This document shows, one piece after another, positions 37,601 through 45,158 of a DNA stretch of 64,000 nt. Where the stretch lies: assembly GCA_030998225.1 (NCBI GenBank), contig JAPYXD010000169.1:558001-622000 (forward strand), given 5' to 3'. The notes beneath the pieces were generated by a model. The model worked only from the letters and a program-made list of their open reading frames with translations. It was not told where the DNA came from and did no database searches. Source of the DNA: Diplolepis rosae (taxonomy: Eukaryota; Arthropoda; Insecta; Hymenoptera; Diplolepididae). The translations under genes were made by a program, and so were the position numbers. Positions within the stretch are counted from its first letter, which is position 1; each line of letters begins with the position of its first letter.

Positions 37601-40600
37601 ACCCATGGGTCTCGCCTTCATAATAGTCAAGTCAAGTACATTGTGTGGAGCTTGTTTCCACACGTAGAGCCGTTCTAAAGACAGGACCGAATTTCCTACG
37701 TGGTCCAGCGCGAAAAACTCTTCACTCTCGAAGCACTAAAGAGATCGGGTGGGAGGCTTAAGGCAAATACAGCGCCAGGGATCAACGGGGTGCCAAACGA
37801 GATCCTCAAAGAGGTGATCAGGGCATACCCAGAGATCCTCCTGGAAGCCTTCAACTCCTGTCTGCGGGAGGGGAGGATAAGAAGGGGGGAGGGAGGGAGA
37901 CTGGAAGAAGCAGAGGTTGGTCCTGCTGAGGAAGAGCAACAAACCTCTAGAAGATGCCTCATCCTATAGACCTATTTGTCTATTAGATACAATGGGAAAG
38001 CTTCTGGAGGAAATGATCCTACAAAGAATACAGGGTCACATGGTAAGCGAGGACGGTCTCTCGGAAAACCAGTTCGGCTTTCGGAAAGGCAGGTCCACAG
38101 TTCACGCCATCCAGGCAGTGGTAGAGATCGCCATTTAAGCAAGAAGAGGAACTGGTAAACGCAAGGGATCCTGCGCGTTGATCAGCATTGACGTACGCAA
38201 TGCGTTCAATACTGCCAGGTGGAACATCTGCATCGAGGTGATGGTGCGGAAAGGGTTCCAGACTACCTGTTGCGAATGATAGATGACTATCTGACCGACA
38301 GTTGGGTGATATACGAGTCTCTCAAAGAAGAGAAATCTCGTTTGGAACGTCATGTTTGACGATTTCCTGTGCATGGACCTACCTGCTGGATCGAGCATCA
38401 TCAGATGCTCAGTCAGAATCCTGGAGCTGAAAATCAATAAAAGTCTGTGGCGGGCAAAACGTTGGTTGGATAGCAGATGCCTGAAAATGGCCCCTGAAAA
38501 GACCGAGGTTTTGCTGGTCACGGACAGGAGATCCTTCCAATACCCGAAGATCGTTCTCGGGGAACATGAAATTGAGTGGAAAAAGAGCATTAAGTACCTG
38601 GGTGTGCAGTTGGATTAAAGGCTTAGCTTCGGCGAATACCTGAAGATCCCGACTGCCAAAGCCATCCAATGTGGAGCTGCTCTGACTCGGCTCATGCCCA
38701 ACATTGGTAGCCCTAGGGAATTTCAGAGAAAGCTGGCGGCGAGCGTGGTAAATTCGAAGCTGCTTTATGCAGCTCCGGTCTGGACAAGTGCCCTTAAAAA
38801 CCATGCTATCCAGAAGAAGCTGTTCTCAGCACCGAGAGGTGTGGTGCTGAGAATTGTCTCAATATACCGAACTGTTAAGGAGCTTACCTGCTTAACAAAC
38901 CTGCAGGAAATCGCTCGCGCGAAGGAGGCCATCCGCAAGGATGGAAGGCGCAGACTCGTCGAGAAATAGCAGACGAGGTAGCATGGTGACCAGTCCGGGA
39001 GATGGACACACCGTCTAATCCCGGAGCTCGCCACCTAGCTGGATAGGAAGCACGGTCAAGTCGGCTTTTACCTGGCACAAGCGCTTTCAGGCCATGGTTG
39101 CTTTAATGCGTACCTGAAACGCTCCAAGAAAAGAGACAATGGATGCTTATCGAGTCATTCGTCACCCTGGTGATGAAGACGAGGGAGCTCGATGGGCGTG
39201 CAGAGCACAGCAACAACGAGGGCCAGTAGAAATCGCATCGGGGCCTGCACCCACGGTCCTGCGTCTTGGGCGGACTTGGCTGTCCGCGTCGATCGGTGGG
39301 AGGAATCTTTCCATTCCTCCCCTGGTTGGCGCGGCTAGTCGGCCTGCCTAACGGGCGAGTGTCCATGGATGGGAGTCCCGGGCGAACGGATGACGGAAGA
39401 GTCGTACGCGACTTTAAGCTGGAACCAATTGCCCGCGAAGTTTAAAGCAGAAAGGCGGTTCCGCGAGCGGTGTATTGGTTCGAGAGAGGGAGTTTTTCGG
39501 TTTTAACAGGTATGCCTAGACCCGTCCTAGGAAAGTCCTGTACAATGTCTATAAAAGATTTCGCTAATTTTCCCCCTTACCCAAAAAAAAAAAACAAAAA
39601 TGTACAATAATATTAGATAAGTTTATCAGTAATATATGTGTACATTCACCTGAATCCCCAAGTAAATTGATCGATAACAGATTGGTAGTGGGTCACTGCC
39701 TCGTCATTCATACTCCATCCCCCCCCAATTATTTCCAGTCTTCCTTCGTCGATCAGGGATCGAACAATAGCTTTCTCTTTTTCGTCCTGCCTCAGCCACC
39801 ATTTCCATAAAAAGGCTGTTTCCACGTAAATGAACCTATTTTAATAAATTGCATTTTTTTATTCATAGCCATTATGTGTCTTACTCTTGAAATCAAGCTT
39901 GAATAAATTGTTTTATCAAAAACTCGAACTCATTGAAACTACATTTTTTTAAAAGAATGATTAAAAATTACCTCCTCTGTGAATTTTCTTGCAAAGACTT
40001 TACTGCTGAGTTAATAATATACTGTACGCCTGCTGATTGAATATTGTTTCGATCTTTAAAAATTGAGCATAATGTTAATGATGTAGCATCAAATAATAAT
40101 TAGAAATATATGTTCAAAAAAAAAAAATAATTTCTTACACCCGAAATAGTATTGATCAACCGTTTTCAACCAACCAACGTCATCGTGAGTGTGGGCTACT
40201 ATGTGTATGTTCAATTTTGTTGGATCCACTTCATGGCATGACTAAACAATTTTAATTACTATTAGTAAATGAAAAGGAAAAATAACTCAAATTTAAAGAA
40301 TTTGAAATCTTTCTGTGGAAAAAAGACGCTTTCGACTGCGCTGGGATTCGAGCCCAAGTCTTTTAATTGCTGAATTAACAGGACTAACTGAACTACACAG
40401 GCGTCCGACATCTTCTTCTCCACAGGAAGACCTTCTTATATCGCCTAGTCGCTCTGCCTTACGGCTGAAAATGATTTCAAATTATTTAGTTGAGTTCGAA
40501 ATTTTTCCACTGCCTACATTATTGGAGGATCATTATTCGCGTATCAGATACGATACGTTACCAACAGGTGTCTTCGTAGACAATTTCAAACTCTTATATC

Positions 40601-41225
40601 GCAAATAAATGCAAATGAATTCAATATTTAAAGAATTTGAAATCTTTCTGTGGAAAAAAATACGCTCAGTTAGAGTGGTCGATCGGCAATCGAAATACCT
40701 GGGCTCTAATCCCAGCGCAGTCAAACGCGTGTTTTTTTCCACACAAAGATTTCAAATTCTTTGAATTTGAATTCAATTTGAATTTATTGCGATAAAAAAG
40801 TTTGAAATTGTCTACGAGGGCAGCTGTTGGAAACGTATCCTATCTAATACGCGATTAATGATCCTCCGATAATGTAGGCAGTGGCAAAAATTTCGAATTC
40901 AACTAATTAATTTGAACTTAATGAAATTGCTTATTTAAATTTTAAGAAAATGATTAATTATTGAATAAATAAAAGTATGAAGTAACGTTGTTGACGTTTC
41001 AATTTTTACGGAATGATCAAAAATAAAAAATTACAATATTATTTAAGAACGAAATTGGGTTCTTTTCACAATACTTTAACACGTAATATATTATTATTGC
41101 AAGAAACTGCTATTTTTTACCTCATATCCGCAGGCTTTCGGTTTTGTCTGAGAGATAGGAATAATTGCAGCTTTCGTTGGTATTAAAATGTAGACCAGAA
41201 TGATTGTCAAGATCGAAGGGGACAT
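19656..41225 (-). CDS. Lysosomal alpha-mannosidase (GH38), N-terminal 605 codons
   Basis: Eleven exons join in phase: 41225-41121, 40241-40139, 40053-39972, 39835-39650, 30589-30384, 30222-30086, 29965-29832, 23651-23438, 20594-20401, 20311-20073, 19870-19656. The start ATG at 41,225 precedes a hydrophobic signal-peptide-like segment ([14 protein letters not shown]), then CGYE/SCHEV, the usual mature N-terminus. GH38 landmarks are HTHDDVGW (zinc ligands H54 and D56), [11 protein letters not shown] (nucleophile D178), [21 protein letters not shown], and [10 protein letters not shown] (HHD 418-420, zinc site). Later exons match the beta-domain region ([13 protein letters not shown]). The enzyme trims alpha-mannose from N-glycans in lysosomes. 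The family is about 1,000 residues, so roughly 380 C-terminal residues are missing. No further exon was recognised down to position 1, so the rest is either beyond the left edge or lost. The exon 9 donor (GAG|GTTTCT) and exon 10 donor (CTG|GTGCAT) are weak matches. Introns 4, 7 and 8 are inflated by mobile elements. Confidence 0.88.
20811..23330. mobile_element. 2.5-kb TIR element in mannosidase intron 8
   Basis: GGGTCTCCGTGCAATAACCG at 20,811 is matched in inverted orientation ending CACGGAGACCC at 23,330. The inverted similarity continues inward over 110-160 bp (GCAATTTTTCGATCTGACTT, GTCATTTACGAAATAAAAAA). It fills nearly the whole intron. Inside are a 0.9-kb palindrome (20,921-21,846) and a GC-rich patch at 23,030-23,160 made of GCGAAGCGC-type words. 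No transposase is present. A partial inverted copy lies at 61,885-63,300. Confidence 0.65.
20921..21846. repeat. 0.9-kb near-perfect palindrome
   Basis: Arms of about 410 bp converge on a short spacer near 21,332-21,470. Matching landmarks are TTCGATCGAAATCAATACTTT / its complement, GAAATACGTTAGCGATG / its complement, and GAGCTCTCGCTTGTTTCGAG / its complement. Open frames in it are mirror artefacts of the palindrome. Confidence 0.75.
23895..24240 (+). repeat. Duplicated ~140-bp unit
   Basis: A unit containing AGAGAAACTTGAAAA..GCACGT..GG.(A)GATAAACATTGTGGTAA occurs near 23,960 and again near 24,115. A leader CGTTTCGACTCAGATTGGAGTCCTCATCAGTG just before it (about 23,900) resembles the one near 33,065. 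Non-coding dispersed repeat. Confidence 0.5.
24712..27990 (+). pseudogene. RAG1/Transib-like transposase relic
   Basis: A decayed two-exon gene within mannosidase intron 7, on the opposite strand. The N-terminal exon (24,712-24,996, ending [14 protein letters not shown]) has a GT-AG intron (24,997-25,477) before a second exon with SRYTGRPSK. Lesions are a stop at 25,544, a frameshift in a TTG run near 25,640, a 705-bp TTAA-flanked insertion, a frameshift near 27,243 and a stop at 27,847-27,849. The frame ends at 27,990. Features matching mammalian RAG1 by my alignment: [10 protein letters not shown] (Asp codon 26,777, cf. D600), [11 protein letters not shown] (Asp 27,107, cf. D708), CHLC (27,155-27,166, cf. 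C727/C730), HKVLIH (27,667-27,684, cf. H937/H942) and [12 protein letters not shown] (Glu 27,745, cf. E962). [10 protein letters not shown] precedes these last two. All presumed catalytic and zinc residues therefore survive, though the gene is broken. Terminal inverted repeats of the parent element were not found. Confidence 0.72.
25797..26501. mobile_element. 705-bp TTAA-flanked element (piggyBac-like MITE)
   Basis: The ends GGGGGTCCTCCTGTGT and, inverted, GGGGGTCCACCTGTGT (15 of 16 match) are flanked on both sides by TTAA (25,793-25,796 and 26,502-26,505). Removing the element and one TTAA restores an uninterrupted reading frame of the RAG1-like gene (ATII then [11 protein letters not shown]), confirming the insertion boundaries. 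TTAA duplication is the signature of piggyBac-type transposition. No transposase inside, so non-autonomous. Confidence 0.8.
27991..28960. repeat. Gene-free stretch with degenerate ~120-bp tandem repeat
   Basis: The words GCCATTTT..ATC.GCCATTTT.AATTTT recur near 28,163, 28,283 and 28,404 with a spacing of about 120 bp, each followed by a TCGAA or GAGAATTG-type stretch. They are diverged. Nothing coding is seen up to 28,960. Confidence 0.4.
29018..29296. mobile_element. Palindromic MITE with 8-bp target duplication
   Basis: The element starts CAGTGTGTCCAGATTTGACA and ends with the inverted copy ..TCTGGACACACTG. Long arms (about 120 bp) fold around a short loop near 29,155. TGATCATA flanks it on both sides (29,010-29,017 and 29,297-29,304). 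CAGTG ends and an 8-bp duplication fit the hAT superfamily (P elements also duplicate 8 bp). Open frames inside are palindrome artefacts. Confidence 0.8.
29303..29534. mobile_element. Second MITE abutting the first
   Basis: TAGAGATATTACAGATAGAG at 29,303 is matched by the inverted TAGAGATATTATAGATAGAG ending at about 29,534; the repeats continue to GAGACAAG. Core about 170 bp, non-coding, rich in GAGAGCGAAAGAGAGAGACG. It begins within or right after the target duplication of the preceding element. Confidence 0.65.
31245..31544 (+). other. Open frame of unknown nature, overlapping the THAP fragment
   Basis: The 99-codon frame contains [15 protein letters not shown] and [20 protein letters not shown]. 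The compositional pattern looks protein-like, and I have an impression of similar segments in insect repeat-encoded proteins, but I cannot name a family. Its 3' part overlaps the THAP frame on the other strand. It may be a coding relic of the same mobile unit or chance. Confidence 0.2.
31456..31728 (-). pseudogene. THAP zinc-finger domain fragment
   Basis: The 90-residue frame has the THAP C2CH signature: CCVKGCDS (C-x4-C), [17 protein letters not shown] (invariant Trp) and [13 protein letters not shown] (C-x2-H-F). THAP domains bind DNA and occur in P-element transposases and host regulators. The frame stops directly after the domain with no catalytic or dimerisation part, and no ATG precedes it, so it is a relic or one exon of a larger lost gene. 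Confidence 0.7.
32543..32908 (+). pseudogene. Second THAP-domain relic, split frame
   Basis: The first half, 32,543-32,665, reads [18 protein letters not shown] then [19 protein letters not shown] (C-x4-C and HRFP of THAP) and then hits a stop. The second half, in a different frame (about 32,725-32,908), reads [31 protein letters not shown], the typical C-terminal end of a THAP domain (C-x2-x-F, then the AVPT box). A GT-AG intron between the halves cannot be excluded, but the stop argues for decay. Confidence 0.6.
33003..34390. other. Gene-free stretch
   Basis: At 33,060-33,100 a word series (AGTTTCGACTTTGATCAGAG, TCCTCATTAGTG) resembles the repeat leader at 23,900. A moderately GC-rich part (33,380-34,130) has short open frames on both strands without recognisable domains. 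Possibly mobile-element sequence; no gene supported. Confidence 0.4.
34399..35145. ncRNA. Array of RNA-like hairpins, three in tandem
   Basis: Three units at 34,744-34,790, 34,829-34,874 and 34,929-34,973 share the frame GAT-stem-GCCGTAGCC..GGGC.CTTTA-stem. In units 1 and 2 the outer stem is CAGGT/ACCTG; in unit 3 both sides change together to CTAGT/ACTAG. The inner stem also keeps pairing (GTGCC/GGCAC in 1 and 3, GTGCC with GGCGC in 2). Further hairpins lie nearby: TAGTCAGGTG/CACCTGACTA (34,399-34,434), CTCAC/GTGAG (about 34,674) and CCTGTA/TACAGG (about 35,107-35,145). The strand of transcription is unknown. It may be the structured leader of a mobile element; no known RNA family is recognised. 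Confidence 0.4.
35150..36565. other. Gene-free A+T-rich stretch
   Basis: Only short random frames. No repeats, terminal structures or coding motifs noticed. Confidence 0.4.
36570..36784 (+). pseudogene. Charged coding fragment, possible terminal exon
   Basis: Directly after a good 3' splice site (ATATTCCAG) an open frame runs 71 codons to a TAA: starts [20 protein letters not shown] and continues [20 protein letters not shown]. Codon composition looks protein-like, but there is no ATG at the front and no upstream exon was identified. The family is unknown. It could be the last exon of a decayed transposon gene; it lies about 115 bp before the 5'-truncated LINE. Confidence 0.3.
36899..39600 (+). 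mobile_element. 5'-truncated R1-like LINE, degenerate
   Basis: The fragment opens inside the endonuclease domain ([15 protein letters not shown]) and carries several frameshifts and stops. Reverse-transcriptase motifs follow: [14 protein letters not shown] (about 37,770), [16 protein letters not shown] and [16 protein letters not shown] (37,960-38,110), then [20 protein letters not shown] and [11 protein letters not shown] (38,440-38,615). The catalytic [F/Y]xDD motif expected near 38,395 is missing, as the sequence jumps from AGSSII to RCSVRI. The C-terminal [19 protein letters not shown] (39,085) is typical of the R1/jockey-like group. A 3' poly(A) run starts at about 39,583. It is inserted antisense to the mannosidase, 50 bp from exon 4. 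Confidence 0.82.
40297..40930. mobile_element. Foldback repeat with tRNA-derived ends
   Basis: Two inverted halves meet near 40,620. Each holds GAATTTGAAATCTTTCTGTG, a tRNA-like module and CACTGCCTACATTAT.GGAGG ATCATT followed by GCGTATCAGAT.GGATACG. On the minus strand at 40,320-40,420 the module reads TAGTTCAGTTAGT (A-box-like) and GGGCTCGAATCCCAGC (B-box-like). The right half has TTAGAGTGGTCGATCGGCAA and GGGCTCTAATCCC. No folded functional tRNA can be assigned. Other copies: 48,690-48,785 and 54,664-54,965. It lies in mannosidase intron 1. Confidence 0.6.
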
Positions 41226-42071
41226 CGTGATTGAGACTAACTCGACGAGTCTTAAAATACAACTAATGTGATAAGAATAATCAGTGCTCAGTATTTCCTG
41301 TATTTATTTTCGCGCGAAGAGAGAGGTCACAAAAGATTAAAGTTCAATCGTCCCAATTTCAATCACAGTATATTTGCAGTTTCGTTGAGTCACCTATTGT
41401 TCCAATTAATCAAAATCAAAACCCGTAGATATATTCTTGTTCAGTTTACTATATGAACATCCATTTTGCCATATAATGTGCAAAATGTATCTTTATAAAC
41501 GTAACTATAAAAAAGGAATTTATGAGTTTTAATCATAATTAAACATAGTGGTAAGTTGCGTATTCGAATTGCAGATACAGCAATTGGATTTTCAAATGCA
41601 GAATTATAATACCATAAGCTTTTATGATAGTCCGAAAACTGACCAAGTTACTTAACAGGAAATTGGCACGCAAATACGTATGCGATATTTATGCGATGTG
41701 TGGATAGAATCGCCATTTTAGAAACCGCTATAAACTAACATTCTCTTAAATAGTATAAGTATATTTATCTCATAAGGTAACAACTCATTAAGATAAATCT
41801 TATTGCATGTATAATTCCCATGAACAATATTACAAATTGATTTTCAATTCTGTTTTTCCTCTTTAATTATTTTTTCACTCAATAATTTCATTTACTTCAA
41901 TTAATATCGTCTATCTATCTTAAATTCACTTTAATGTCATAATTGTTTTAAATCTTCGATTTATCAAAAAGGAATTCTGTAGCAAAGAGATTGAAATTCA
42001 CTGGGTAACTCAAATCAAAATTATGGCCTCTATTTCCAGACTTTGATTTTGAAATAAAATGTGAATTTCAG
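41226..42071. other. Intergenic stretch upstream of alpha-mannosidase
   Basis: Presumed 5' flank and promoter region of the minus-strand mannosidase gene, and the former 3' end of the BPHL-like gene. No BPHL C-terminal exon (HGEKDPLV-type motif) was found, and no clear TATA box or repeat was recognised. Confidence 0.4.
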
Positions 42072-42140
42072 AACAATTAGAGTTGGACACTTGACTCTAG
42101 CGACGTGATTTTTGCAAATGTCACGCTTATTTTTCTCATA

Positions 42141-43409
42141 TTGGATCTATAACTGAATTCGTGTTTTTCTTTTCAAAATTTGAACGTTTATTTAAGAAAA
42201 ACATGTACAATAGTATTATTCAAAGTATTGCCAATCTGAAGCTATGACTTTTTCCCATCTTTCTCGCAATTTGTGGATTCCATCCCAAAAGAACTGCGCC
42301 GGCTTGGCGGCCAAGAATGAATCAAACCGATTTTTTATACCCTGTTCTGATGTGAACCTTATTCCAGTGAGGGCGTTCTGCATCGACCGGAACAAATGGT
42401 AGTCAGCAGGGGCAAGGTCTGGGCTATAAGGTGGGTGGGGTAAAACTTCCCATCCAGTGTTTTCCAAATAGTTCTTAACCGGAATAGCAACATGGGGCCG
42501 AGCATTGTCATGATGGAAAATTATTGCCTTGTGTCTGGTCGCATATTCCGGGCGTTTTTCGGCTATTGCTCTCTTCAAACAGATTAATTGTGTTCGGTAG
42601 CGTTCTACATTGATGGTTTCACCCGGTTTTAGCAGCTCATAATACAGAACACCCATCTGATCCCACCAAATACAGAGCATTACCTTCGCGCCATGGATAT
42701 TAGGCTTTGCCGTTGATTTGGCTGGTTGGCTGGGTTTCACATATGATTTTTTGCGCTTGAGGTTGTCGTAATGGATCCATTTTTCATCACCAGTAACAAT
42801 CCGATGCAAAAATGACTTCTTTTTGTGGCGTTCCAGCAGCATTTCGGACATGCAAAACCGCCTTTCAACGTCTCTCGGCTTGAGTTCATGTGGAATCCAA
42901 TTTCCTTGCTTTTGAATGTATCTGGCTGCTTTTAAACGTTTTGTAATGGCTGCTTGATTGACTCCCAAAGATTCTGCGAGATCTTTTCGTGTTTGGCAAC
43001 AATCCACATAATGCTTCCAGTTCTTCATCTTCAAACTTTTTTGGCTGCCCAGGACGTTCTTCGTTATCCAAGCCAAAATCATCACTTTTAAATAGTGCAA
43101 ACCACTTTTAGCACGTTCGCTCAGCTAGAGTATGTTCACCATAAACTTCCACCAAAATAAGATGACTCGTTTCCTTCATATTAAAGTAATGAAGAAGAAC
43201 GCCCAGCAAAAACACTTTTTCAGGCACAAAGTTCGACATATATGAGTGAAAAAAAATTATTTTTGTTTACGCTTCAAATGAATGACATATACAAAAAGAC
43301 GCACAATGACAGTAGCTTTCCAACGCATGTTCGGAATATTGTAACGATGGAATATTAATCAAGTTACGCCATCTCTTGCGAAACCGCACGAATTAAGTTA
43401 TAGATCCAA
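42141..43409 (-). mobile_element. Full-length mariner inserted in BPHL exon
   Basis: The 1,269-bp element has TIRs TTGGATCTATAACT[G/T]AATTCG and TA target duplication (42,139-42,140 and 43,410-43,411). Removing it with one TA restores BPHL reading frame across the junction (AKYEKNKRD). It shares strand with the host pseudogene. Confidence 0.9.
42216..43239 (-). pseudogene. Mariner transposase, two lesions
   Basis: The ATG at 43,239 begins MSNFVPEKVFLLGVLLHYFN. A TAA at 43,110-43,108 interrupts the first helix-turn-helix (ERTC stop KWFALFK), and a one-base shift occurs near 43,015, after EDEELEAL. The remaining 280 or so residues are intact: LGVNQAAITKRLKA, WIPHELK, TGDEKWIHYDN (first Asp), HHDNARPH (second Asp) and YSPDLAPADYHLF (third Asp), the D,D34D-type mariner pattern. 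So the catalytic domain is complete but the gene is probably inactive. Only two lesions suggest a fairly recent insertion. Confidence 0.85.
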
Positions 43410-44180
43410 TACTATTTTGCTATTTTATTAATCCATGCACCCCAGGTTTCTCTAAAATAATTCTCTTCATAGATGGCTGAAAGAAGATCTCGCATTCGCA
43501 GTGACCAACCGTCGACGTTCCTGATATCTGTAAATATTAATTCAATTACTCATAACAGAAAGATACAAGACGATATTCTAGTTATGTTCACTAATATCCT
43601 AGGAAAGTGTTTGAAATGTCCAAACAATCTGAAGAAAATGAATTATATCTTTTATGTTTCATTTTTTATTCTTTAAGTCTTCTACAATAAATTTAATATT
43701 TAGAAACTTAAATCAATTATAATCTGAAAAAATGAAAGATTAAAGAGTAGAAATTATCAGTCATATAGATCAAATTTCATTCAAAATATTCATTTTGATC
43801 CTCCTTACTTGAGTTAAAGCTAAATTATAAAAATTATAAAATTATAAAACTGATCTTTTTATTTTTTAAATTGAAAAATCAACATTTATGTAGGAAAAAA
43901 CGACAAATAAAATTTTAATTAAAAGATTAATTATTTATATTCATAGATTATTAGATTTTCTCTTTTTTTTAAACATGCTTTAAGTACTTACTTTCGTAAA
44001 TTTTAAGTTCATGTGGCAAAATGTAGGCATTAGCACCAATCACGATCATTTTTTTTATATTATCTGGAAACTTAGATGCCAGAAATAAGGATGTGATACC
44101 ACCATCGCTCCAACCAAGCATCAAAGAATTCTGAATGACAAAGAGTTCACAAAAGTCATCTGGAAAAGTACAATTCGGTA

Positions 44181-44731
44181 CACGGAGAAAAAAATCTATC
44201 TGTTATAGTAGGCTGAGCTCTTCCTATTAAAGCACCGAACTTAATGTGCGAAATTGGTATTAGCTTCTACCAGTACTTGCATCAACTCGTGCATTTTTAG
44301 CATGAAATGTCTTATACTATAAAAGAAACAAGGGCATGCCATTATTGCTAGTGTCATATGCTGTCAGAGCAAGGTTCTCAGTTTCTCACCTGACTACGGT
44401 TGTAAGAATCCTCATCCTATTTCAGTATGAGTTCTCTCACAACCGAGAGAACACGTGAGGTGCTACGTTCGAAAGTAGACATGGCCTAACATCTCGGTTG
44501 TAAGAGAACTCATACTGAAATAGGATGGGTTTCTTGCAATCATAGTAAGGCGAAGTTCGAACTATTTCCGCATGGCACAACTGCTCTGAAAGCATGAAAT
44601 TTGGTACTTTTTTAGCATGAAGGGATCCCTGCTTAAAATGTATGATTTTTTCACCAGGATAGCAAGAACGAAACCTGCTACAAAAGCATGAATAGTTTTC
44701 TTACTATTATAGTCAGATTTTTTTCTCCGTG
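44181..44731. mobile_element. 551-bp TA-flanked MITE in BPHL remnant
   Basis: The ends CACGGAGAAAAAAATCT and the inverted AGATTTTTTTCTCCGTG are flanked by TA (44,179-44,180 and 44,732-44,733). Inside, at about 44,390-44,545, is a palindrome with arms ATCCTATTTCAGTATGAG / CTCATACTGAAATAGGAT. Excising it with one TA brings the BPHL words KSIL and PNCTFPDD together. TA duplication points to Tc1/mariner-type mobilisation. Confidence 0.75.
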
Positions 44732-44954
44732 TAGTATGGATTTTAATTTCGGACACACCTAAAGCATAGCAACTAATATGGAAAATTCCCAGATAATGAA
44801 TAATTTACTAACTCACTCTTTTCTTTTTACTTTTTGATTTTTGTTTTTGATTACGACACTCATTCATTACACCTGTTAAAAGCATTACATGATGATTTCC
44901 AGAACCAACTTGGACACAGTTGATTTCAGTACCATCAGTTTTGATTTTACCTTC

Positions 44955-45158
44955 CTGAAAAAGTATTGCAATTAGCACTTTCACCGGTTTAAGAGCTAAA
45001 ATAGAAGTATAGCATGAATATTCGTATATTTAATCGAATTACCTCAAACAGAATGCTAGTTGTGGAAAAAGTTTTTTTTTTTTATTTAATCATTGGACGC
45101 TATTTCACGCAGTCAAGAAACGTTTTTGCAGAATTGGTAGAGATTTCTCTTGTTGATA
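44955..45158. other. Short stretch between BPHL relic and mariner
   Basis: No N-terminal BPHL exon recognised here. It includes a T-rich run near 45,072. Confidence 0.3.

Larger units (their letters stand above)
42072..44954 (-). pseudogene. BPHL-like (valacyclovir hydrolase) gene, disrupted
   Basis: Fragments in order match biphenyl hydrolase-like protein, a mitochondrial serine alpha/beta hydrolase. 44,954-44,873 encodes EGKIKTDGTEINCVQVGSGN..VMLLTG with good splice sites. A degraded piece around 44,734-44,750 and 44,180-44,135 reads KSILPNCTFPDDF once the MITE between is removed. 44,130-43,992 holds the nucleophile elbow LGWSDGGITSLFLASKFPD (catalytic Ser) and ends with a GTAAGT donor. 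43,527-43,412 continues DIRNVDGWSLRMRDLLSAIY to WINKIAK, and is resumed at 42,138-42,072 (NKRDICKNHVARVKCPTLIV) beyond a mariner. The segment with the DAV.LM.AL-type motif between DFCE and the elbow is deleted, and the catalytic Asp/His region is not found. It is a clear pseudogene or, at best, an allele killed by two insertions. Confidence 0.8.

Noticed and set aside
37296..39366. Several minus-strand frames of 60-150 codons
   Set aside because: Shadows of the GC-rich LINE coding region on the plus strand.
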